Assembly: GCF_018476885.1 (NCBI RefSeq)
Contig: NZ_JAHCVJ010000001.1
Location: 310,001-374,000 of the forward strand
Direction: 5' to 3'
Origin: Geoanaerobacter pelophilus
GTDB taxonomy: Bacteria; Desulfobacterota; Desulfuromonadia; Geobacterales; DSM-12255
Length of the DNA stretch: 64,000 nt
Below the pieces are notes generated by a model. It was not told where the DNA came from, ran no database searches, and saw only the letters and a list, made by a program, of their open reading frames with translations. This document shows positions 58,183 through 64,000 of this stretch, piece after piece; positions within the stretch are counted from its first letter, which is position 1, and each line of letters opens with the position of its first letter. The position numbers were made by a program, and so were the translations under genes.

Positions 58183-59139
58183 TTGCGAATAGTAAAAGTT
58201 CAATTCACGCACGCCGGAAAGCTGTATGACTTCAATGCCGGTGACCTTCAGATAAAAGCCGGGGACCAGGTAATCGTTGAAACAGAACGTGGGCGCAGCA
58301 TTGCAGCAGTGGTTGTCCCGCCGACAGAGTATGACGACCCCGTTGTCCCTGACGGTATAAAAAAGGTCATGCGGATGGCCCACGCCGAAGACCTTGCCGC
58401 TCTGGAAAGAATCCGCGCCAAGGAGGCAGAGGCGTTCACCTTCTGCCAGGCCAAGGTTTCCGAACGCTCGATGGAGATGAAACTGGTAAAGGTCGAGTAC
58501 CTGTTTGACGGCAGCAAGGCTATCTTCTTTTTCACCGCTGACGGCAGAGTCGATTTCCGGGAGCTGGTCAAAGACCTGGCCCACCAGTTTCACACAAGGA
58601 TTGAAATGCGCCAGATAGGGGTCCGCGACGAAGCCAAGATGGTAGGCGGAATCGGCATCTGCGGTCGTGAGCTCTGCTGCGCCACATTCCTGCGCGATTT
58701 TGCCCCGGTGTCGGTAAAAATGGCCAAAGAGCAGAGCCTTGCCCTCAACCCAACCAAAATATCCGGTCAATGCGGCCGGCTGCTCTGCTGCCTGGGATAT
58801 GAGTTCGAGACTTACTGCAGCCTGCGACAAGGACTGCCCAAATGTGGCAAAAGGGTCCAGTGCGGTTGCAACGAAGGAGAGGTCATTAAGGTTGATATCC
58901 TTCGGAGCTGTTTCACCATCAAGACCGATGATGACCGACAGGTTGAGATCTGCAAGGATGAGCTACCACCCGATTCGATAATTGAACGCCCCAAAAAGCA
59001 GCCAGTCCCTGAAAAGGCAAAGAATGAGCCGAAACCTGAACCTGCGTCCGGCACCAAGCCCCGCAGGGAAAAACGCAGAGACCGTGACAGAGGGCGCGAT
59101 AAAGACAAGGATAAAGATAAACCCAGGGAGAAACAATGA
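58183..59139 (+). CDS. ricT: RicT/YaaT-type PSP1-domain protein
   Basis: A 318-residue cytoplasmic protein. The PSP1 domain (about 30-200) is followed or overlapped by conserved cysteines in GICGRELCCATFL and CGRLLCCLGYE that bind iron-sulfur clusters in the related B. subtilis RicAFT complex, which controls RNA processing. The last 55 residues are an extremely charged Lys/Arg/Asp/Glu/Pro tail (RRDRDRGRDKDKDKDK) that may contact RNA. The start is TTG 58183 after AAGGAG. No ricA or ricF partner is in the window. The stop overlaps metG. Confidence 0.88.
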   Translation: MRIVKVQFTHAGKLYDFNAGDLQIKAGDQVIVETERGRSIAAVVVPPTEYDDPVVPDGIKKVMRMAHAEDLAALERIRAKEAEAFTFCQAKVSERSMEMKLVKVEYLFDGSKAIFFFTADGRVDFRELVKDLAHQFHTRIEMRQIGVRDEAKMVGGIGICGRELCCATFLRDFAPVSVKMAKEQSLALNPTKISGQCGRLLCCLGYEFETYCSLRQGLPKCGKRVQCGCNEGEVIKVDILRSCFTIKTDDDRQVEICKDELPPDSIIERPKKQPVPEKAKNEPKPEPASGTKPRREKRRDRDRGRDKDKDKDKPREKQ

Positions 59140-60665
59140 AACCGACCTATTACGTCAGCACCCCTATTTACTACGTTAATGACGTACCGCATATCGGTCA
59201 CGCCTACACGACCTTGGCCGCAGATGTCATTGCCAGATACAAACGGCTGAAAGGGTTTGATGTCTTTTTCCTGACCGGCAGCGACGAGCATGGTCAAAAA
59301 GTAGAAAAGGCTGCCACTGCTTCAGGCGAAACACCGCTCGAACTGGCAGATCGCGTCGTCAAGCGGTTCCAGGCGTTATGGGACAAGCTGGGCATTGAAT
59401 ACACCGATTTTATCAGGACTACTCAGGAGCGGCACAAGCAAGGCGTGAGTCAGATATTCAGCAAGATCCTGGAGCAGGGCGACATCTATCTCAGCGAATA
59501 TGAAGACTGGTACTGCACCCCGTGCGAAACCTTCTGGACCGAAACCCAGTTGATTGACAGCAACTGCCCGGATTGCAACCGCCCTGTGGAGAAATTGAAG
59601 GAAGAGTCCTATTTTTTCAGAATGAGCAAATACCAGGAACAGCTCCTGGCGCATATTGAGGCTAATCCGGACTTCATACAGCCCAGATCCAAGCGAAACG
59701 AGATTGTTTCGTTCCTAAAGGAAGGGCTGCGCGACCTTTCTGTCTCCCGTACCAGCTTTAGTTGGGGGATACCTGTACCTGGCAACGAGCGTCATGTCAT
59801 CTATGTCTGGTTCGATGCCCTGACAAACTATATCACCGCGCTCGGTTATCCTGACGAATCCGGAAATTTCGGCAAGTACTGGCCGATCGATGTTCACCTT
59901 ATCGGTAAAGACATCCTAAGGTTCCACGCTGTTTACTGGCCGACCTTCCTGATGGCTGCGGGGTTGCCGCTCCCCAAAAAGGTCTTTGCCCACGGGTGGT
60001 GGACCATCGAAGGGCAAAAGATGAGCAAGTCCCTGCAGAATGTAGTGGAACCTAACCTGTTGATCGACAAGTACGGGGTGGATGCCATACGTTACTTTCT
60101 GCTGCGCGAGGTTCCCTTCGGTCTTGATGGCGATTTCTCGCATTCGGCACTGGTGCTCAGGATTAACTCCGATCTTGCCAATGATCTCGGCAATCTCCTG
60201 AATAGAACCACGGCGATGATCGTCAAGTACTTCGACGGCGTATTGCCGTCACCCAGCGAAAACCTGGAGATCGACACTACTTTCCGCGCACGGGCAGAAT
60301 CAGCTATTCAGCAGGTAGATGCACACCTCGACGAACTGGCTTTCAGCAAGGCTCTGGCAACGATCTGGGAAGTGATCTCAGCGGGGAACAAATACATAGA
60401 CGAAACAGCCCCCTGGTCCCTGGCTAAAGAGCCGGCAACAAGGGAGCGGCTGGCGACGGTCATGTATAATCTCGCCGAAGCTCAACGTATCGTGCATTTT
60501 CTGTTGAGTCCTTTTATGCCTTCATCTTCAGCCAAGGCGCTCCAGTTCTTGGGATGGCAGGGTGATGTTGATGAAACTGGGCTCGTCTGGGGCAAACTGC
60601 TTCCCGGCATATTGATTACCAAGGCGGAACCGCTTTTCCCGCGGATAGATACCAAGGAAAGCTAA
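59136..60665 (+). CDS. metG: Methionyl-tRNA synthetase
   Basis: A 509-residue class I enzyme. HIGH is in NDVPHIGHAY near 20, the zinc-type cysteines are CTPC...CPDC near 126-147, and KMSKS is in GQKMSKSLQN near 297. It lacks the C-terminal tRNA-binding EMAP-like domain found in longer forms such as that of E. coli. It overlaps ricT by four bases. Its TAA stop overlaps the stop codon of the convergent YdcF-type gene. Confidence 0.97.
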   Translation: MKPTYYVSTPIYYVNDVPHIGHAYTTLAADVIARYKRLKGFDVFFLTGSDEHGQKVEKAATASGETPLELADRVVKRFQALWDKLGIEYTDFIRTTQERHKQGVSQIFSKILEQGDIYLSEYEDWYCTPCETFWTETQLIDSNCPDCNRPVEKLKEESYFFRMSKYQEQLLAHIEANPDFIQPRSKRNEIVSFLKEGLRDLSVSRTSFSWGIPVPGNERHVIYVWFDALTNYITALGYPDESGNFGKYWPIDVHLIGKDILRFHAVYWPTFLMAAGLPLPKKVFAHGWWTIEGQKMSKSLQNVVEPNLLIDKYGVDAIRYFLLREVPFGLDGDFSHSALVLRINSDLANDLGNLLNRTTAMIVKYFDGVLPSPSENLEIDTTFRARAESAIQQVDAHLDELAFSKALATIWEVISAGNKYIDETAPWSLAKEPATRERLATVMYNLAEAQRIVHFLLSPFMPSSSAKALQFLGWQGDVDETGLVWGKLLPGILITKAEPLFPRIDTKES

Positions 60666-61276
60666 CCTGTAATCGGAGAGGGTCTGAGCTCTGAAGGGGC
60701 AATCAGAAAGAAAAGCCTGAACATCGTATACTTGTAGAACTCGCTGAACAGAAGACGGATACTGCCGCTATGGCCCCACCAGTCCGGAAGCAGGTTCCTG
60801 CTGTCCACAGGATGCGGATATATGGCAATATCCCGAGGAAGAACGGCCCGGAAGAACAACGTAGCCCGTTTCATGTGATAGCGAGAAGTTATCAGTTTTA
60901 TGGATGTTATTTTGTTACCCAAGATCAACTCGCGTGAATAAAGGGCATTCTCGAGGGTATTTCTGGAGCTTTTCTCAAGTATGACCCTTTCGGAACTCCG
61001 CTCGCCAGGCCTGTCCTGATAAAGGTCCACTTTCCGTACCGAGGGATCGACGCCAACAAGGAGCAGCCAACCGGCCTTTCCGGCCTTGTAAAGCCGTACG
61101 CCTTCATCTACACGACCGAGGCCTCCGGTAAGGACTACTATGGCGTCGGTGTTGACATCGCGACCCTTCAACGAAAAGGTCTTATAAGTAAAATCAACAA
61201 AAAGAACAGCAGCAACTATCAGCAGAATGAGCAGCAGGAAAAAGACGCCTCGCATTATTAACAGCAACCGTTTCAT
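60662..61276 (-). CDS. YdcF/SanA-type DUF218 membrane protein
   Basis: A 204-residue protein. One N-terminal membrane anchor (about 5-30) is followed by a DUF218 domain with TDAIVVLTGGLGRVDEGVRLYKAG, the acidic EKSSRNTLENA and SRYHMKRA. Relatives (SanA, ElyC) affect cell-envelope integrity. I start at ATG 61276 with GGGAAG four bases upstream; an ATG at 61288 is less likely. Its stop codon overlaps the stop codon of the convergent metG gene, with no terminator between them. Confidence 0.85.
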   Translation of the reverse strand: MKRLLLIMRGVFFLLLILLIVAAVLFVDFTYKTFSLKGRDVNTDAIVVLTGGLGRVDEGVRLYKAGKAGWLLLVGVDPSVRKVDLYQDRPGERSSERVILEKSSRNTLENALYSRELILGNKITSIKLITSRYHMKRATLFFRAVLPRDIAIYPHPVDSRNLLPDWWGHSGSIRLLFSEFYKYTMFRLFFLIAPSELRPSPITG

Positions 61277-61323
61277 CTGACTTCCCAATATACGTACAGT
61301 TAGCAGAACAGCGGAAAAAACAC

Positions 61324-61352
61324 TTGAACTTCACCGTACAATCTGATAGAAA
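61324..61352 (+). promoter_or_regulatory. Promoter of rpmB
   Basis: TTGAAC at 61324-61329 and TAGAAA at 61347-61352 are 17 bases apart. GAGGAGG lies just ahead of the rpmB start codon at 61385. Confidence 0.55.
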
Positions 61353-61384
61353 GTGAAGCTTAGTTTCCAAGAGGAGGTTTCATC

Positions 61385-61576
61385 ATGTCCAAGGTATGCG
61401 AAATCTGCGGCAAAGGCCCCAGTTTCGGGAATAACGTCAGCCATGCAAACAACAAGACCCGCCGTATGTGGCACCCCAACCTGCAGAAGATCAAGGCAGT
61501 CCAGGATGGCAGCATCAAGAGCATTAAAGTATGCACCCGCTGCATCCGTTCAAACAAGGTCACCAAAGCCCTGTAA
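61385..61576 (+). CDS. rpmB: 50S ribosomal protein L28
   Basis: A 63-residue basic ribosomal protein. [27 protein letters not shown] is diagnostic. Two CxxC pairs, CEIC near the start and CTRC near the end, make this the zinc-binding (C+) form; many bacteria keep a zinc-free paralogue for zinc starvation, but none is seen here. The gene stands alone, with a promoter and a terminator of its own. Confidence 0.97.
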   Translation: MSKVCEICGKGPSFGNNVSHANNKTRRMWHPNLQKIKAVQDGSIKSIKVCTRCIRSNKVTKAL

Positions 61577-61603
61577 AAAGCGGGATTGACGTTGGAAATC
61601 TGC

Positions 61604-61641
61604 AAGCCGTAGCGCACCATGCGTGTCTACGGCTTTTTCAT
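61604..61641 (+). terminator. Intrinsic terminator after rpmB
   Basis: AAGCCGTAG (61604-61612) pairs with CTACGGCTT (61627-61635), followed by TTTCATTT. The loop is 14 bases. It lies between the convergent rpmB and ridA genes. Confidence 0.85.
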
Positions 61642-61650
61642 TTGCCGTCG

Positions 61651-62034
61651 CTAGCTCCGCTCAACCGCAATAACTTCTATCTCTATCTTGGCACCCCGAG
61701 GCAATGCACTGACCTGCACTGTTGACCTTGCCGGCGGCTCGCTGGAAAAACATCCACCATAAATCTCATTAACCACCGCAAAATCCGCCAAGTCAGTCAA
61801 AAATATCGTTGTTTTGACGACATCGTTGAAACCGAGACCGGCCGCCTCCAGTACTGCAGCAATATTTTGCATTACCTGGCTAGCCTGTTCAGCCGCACTA
61901 GTCCCCATAAGTTCCCCAGTGACAGGATCCAAAGGTATCTGCCCTGAGAAAAAGACAAAACCTCCGGCCTTTACCCCCTGAGAGTAAGGCCCAATCGCTT
62001 TGGGCGCCTTATCGGAAGAAACAATTTTTCTCAT
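61651..62034 (-). CDS. ridA: RidA-family reactive-intermediate deaminase
   Basis: A 127-residue trimeric enzyme that hydrolyses reactive enamines and imines such as 2-aminoacrylate. AIGPYSQGVKAGGFVFFSGQIPLDP near the start, ARSTVQVSALPRGAKIEIEVIA near the end with the catalytic arginine, and the size are all typical. It lies 22 bases downstream of the spoT/relA gene and is probably cotranscribed. Confidence 0.95.
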   Translation of the reverse strand: MRKIVSSDKAPKAIGPYSQGVKAGGFVFFSGQIPLDPVTGELMGTSAAEQASQVMQNIAAVLEAAGLGFNDVVKTTIFLTDLADFAVVNEIYGGCFSSEPPARSTVQVSALPRGAKIEIEVIAVERS

Positions 62035-62056
62035 AGAATTACCTCACTCCACAACT

Positions 62057-64000
62057 TTACAGGCGTTCAACCTTGGTAACACCTTTGACCTGCATTATGT
62101 TTTTGATGACCCTGTTCAGGTGATCCAGATCGGTAACCTCGATTTCGAAGTTGTTAATCCCTCGCTTGTCAACTGTACTCTGGATATTGGCGCTTGAAAT
62201 ATTGGCCTCACAGTTGGTTATTGCCAGGGAAATATTTGCCAGAATCCCCTTTTCATCATGACAGGAAACTCTGATCTTTACCGGAAGTGCAGCCCGCCGG
62301 TCACGATTCCAGGCAATATCTATCCGCCTTTCCGGGTCGCTTTCTCTGGCCAGAGGACAATCAGCGGTATGCACCGTTACCCCTCGACCGCGGGTGATGA
62401 ACCCGACAATATCGTCCCCAGGAACCGGATTACAGCATTTACCGAACCGGACCAGTACATCATCAACCCCGTTGATCTGAATGGCGCTTGATGATTTTCT
62501 GGTCAGTTTTTCAATGACCTTGCCAACCCGGCTTTCCTTACGCTCCTGTTGCTGCTCAAGCTTTTCCGCAGGGATGATTTTGCCGATCAACTGGTGGCTG
62601 GAAAGCTTGCCGTAACCGACAGCCGCCATCAGGTCGTCCTCGGCAACCAGACCGAAATCTACCGCCAGTTTCTTGATCTCTCCGGTCTTCAGCAGTTTTG
62701 AGAAGTTCAGTGAGTAGCGGCGAAACTCCTTGTCGCAGATTTCCCGGCCAAGGGTTATGCTCCGCTTGCGCTCTTCGGTCTTGATCCAGGCGCGGATCTT
62801 GTTCCGCGCGCGCGAGCTGCGGACGACCTTAAGCCAGTCCTTGCTGGGTGTGTGATGAGGCGATGTGACAACCTCGACAATATCGCCGGTCTTCAGTTCA
62901 TGCTTGAGTGGGACCAGTTTGCCGTTGACCTTGGCACCGACGCAACGATGTCCAACATCGGTATGCACGCTATAGGCGAAATCTATCGGGGTCGAACCCT
63001 TGGGGAAACTCTTGACATCGCCTTTCGGGGTAAAGACATAAACCTCTTCCGGAAAGAGCTCAACCTTGACGGTATCCATAAACTCCCGTGAATCCTGGAG
63101 TTCCTGCTGCCATTCAAGCAGCTGCCGGAGCCAGGCAAAGCGCCGGACCTCTTTCTCATCGTACCCTTTCCCCTCTTTGTACTTCCAATGAGCGGCAATG
63201 CCGGCTTCGGCAACCCGGTGCATCTCAGTGGTACGGATCTGCACCTCCATTCGCTCCCCAAAAGGCCCGATGACCGTCGTATGTAGCGACTGGTACATGT
63301 TCCCCTTGGGCATGGCGATATAGTCCTTGAACCGACCGGGAACCGGTTTCCAGGTCGAGTGGATTATCCCCAGCACCTCATAGCATTCGCGAATGTCCTC
63401 CACCAGGACCCGCATTGCGATAAGATCATAGATTTCGTCGATATCGACACTGCGGTGCTCCATTTTCCGGTAGATCGAGTAGAGATGCTTACTCCGACCG
63501 GACACCTCGCCTTTGATCCCGTGTTCAGCCAATCGTGCTGAAATGACAGACCGGGCCTTCTCAACGTCCGACTCCCGCTCCTGCTTCTTCTTGGTCACCT
63601 TTGAAGCAAGATCGTAATAGACCTGGGTATTGAGATAGCGGAACGACAGATCCTCCAGCTCGCTCTTGATCCAGGAAATCCCCAGCCGGTTAGCTATGGG
63701 AGCGTAAATATCAAGCGTTTCCTTGGCAATGGAGCGCTGCTTGGTTTCAGGCTGATGCTGCAGAGTCCGCATGTTATGCAGACGGTCGGCCAGCTTTACC
63801 AGAATCACCCGGATATCGATGGCCATTGCCAGCAGCATCTTCCGAAAATTCTCTGCCTGGCTCTCTTCCTTTGTCTTGAAATGAATCTTGCCAATCTTGG
63901 TCACACCATCAACAAGGTTTGCCACCTCTTCGCCAAACATCTCTTTCAACTGCTCAAGAGTGGTCAAGGTGTCCTCAACGGTATCGTGGAGAAGCCCGGT
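62057..64000 (-). CDS. spoT: RelA/SpoT-family (p)ppGpp synthetase/hydrolase, cut by the right edge
   Basis: The frame is open to the last base of the window, giving 647 residues of a longer protein; about 75-85 N-terminal residues are missing by comparison with the family. It starts in the HD hydrolase domain, whose LLHDTVEDT lies at 63968-64000. The remaining HD region has KLADRLHNMRTL. The synthetase domain follows (YSIYRKMEHRSVDIDEIYDLIAMRV), then TGS (VYVFTPKGDVKSFPKGSTPIDFAY), a helical/zinc-finger region and a C-terminal ACT domain. The HD residues seen are intact, so both making and breaking of (p)ppGpp are likely. Whether it is best called spoT or the bifunctional rel cannot be decided here. 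Confidence 0.94.
   Translation of the reverse strand, partial: TGLLHDTVEDTLTTLEQLKEMFGEEVANLVDGVTKIGKIHFKTKEESQAENFRKMLLAMAIDIRVILVKLADRLHNMRTLQHQPETKQRSIAKETLDIYAPIANRLGISWIKSELEDLSFRYLNTQVYYDLASKVTKKKQERESDVEKARSVISARLAEHGIKGEVSGRSKHLYSIYRKMEHRSVDIDEIYDLIAMRVLVEDIRECYEVLGIIHSTWKPVPGRFKDYIAMPKGNMYQSLHTTVIGPFGERMEVQIRTTEMHRVAEAGIAAHWKYKEGKGYDEKEVRRFAWLRQLLEWQQELQDSREFMDTVKVELFPEEVYVFTPKGDVKSFPKGSTPIDFAYSVHTDVGHRCVGAKVNGKLVPLKHELKTGDIVEVVTSPHHTPSKDWLKVVRSSRARNKIRAWIKTEERKRSITLGREICDKEFRRYSLNFSKLLKTGEIKKLAVDFGLVAEDDLMAAVGYGKLSSHQLIGKIIPAEKLEQQQERKESRVGKVIEKLTRKSSSAIQINGVDDVLVRFGKCCNPVPGDDIVGFITRGRGVTVHTADCPLARESDPERRIDIAWNRDRRAALPVKIRVSCHDEKGILANISLAITNCEANISSANIQSTVDKRGINNFEIEVTDLDHLNRVIKNIMQVKGVTKVERL

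Overview
The window looks like a chromosomal segment of a Geobacter-type bacterium (Desulfuromonadia/Geobacterales). The grounds are a 27-CXXCH multiheme cytochrome made of triheme c7-like modules, a large receptor-less chemosensory operon of the kind found in Geobacter, single-chain pyruvate carboxylase, rubrerythrin/ferritin genes, and gene orders such as rnc-radical SAM-era-der and tmk-holB-ricT-metG. This assignment is inference from gene content; no database was searched. Most genes lie on the minus strand.

Layout. 1-5390 is an accessory-looking, patchy and partly AT-rich stretch. It holds a decayed copy of the 3' end of the neighbouring rRNA methyltransferase gene (149-258), a candidate small structured RNA with its own promoter and terminator (about 286-424), a TetR-family regulator divergent from a small membrane protein with a paired operator between them (944-980), rsgA, and a lipoprotein with twelve NHL-type repeats. 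Related direct repeats lie at 2830 and 5344. 5391-15600 is mostly ordinary: an RlmL-like methyltransferase, a Tim44-domain protein, an HD hydrolase, pyruvate carboxylase, a periplasmic parvulin, ferritin, a slipin, and a rubrerythrin whose rubredoxin domain seems to be encoded by a separate 36-codon gene (15481-15591). 15706-18213 is a SAM-riboswitch-controlled pair of Cys/Met-metabolism PLP enzymes. 18338-21815 holds rnhA, plsC, a PAS histidine kinase and a radical SAM enzyme.

21933-31207 is the cell-shape locus (rodA, mrdA, mreD, mreC ... mreB). Between mreC and mreB sit five envelope-sugar genes: rmlC-like, rmlA, gmhB, gmhA and a glycosyltransferase. 31421-37991 has rpsT, holA, lptE, leuS and the giant cytochrome. 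38055-51084 is a thirteen-gene chemosensory operon: cheA, two cheW-type genes, cheR, cheB, three single-domain receivers, a DUF4388-receiver protein, a zinc-ribbon receiver, a HEAT-repeat protein, a GAF protein and an ExeA-type ATPase. It contains no methyl-accepting receptor and no flagellar gene. It runs in the same direction as the cytochrome gene, with short gaps, so a link between signalling and extracellular electron transfer is possible but unproven.

51182-56402 is der, an AT-rich foreign-looking radical SAM gene with a cysteine motif ahead of its radical SAM core, era, an Elp3-like radical SAM gene and rnc. 56559-60665 on the plus strand is tmk-holB-ricT-metG. The window ends with a YdcF-type protein, rpmB, ridA and a spoT/relA gene cut by the right edge. 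I saw no tRNA, rRNA, CRISPR array, insertion sequence or intact prophage gene.
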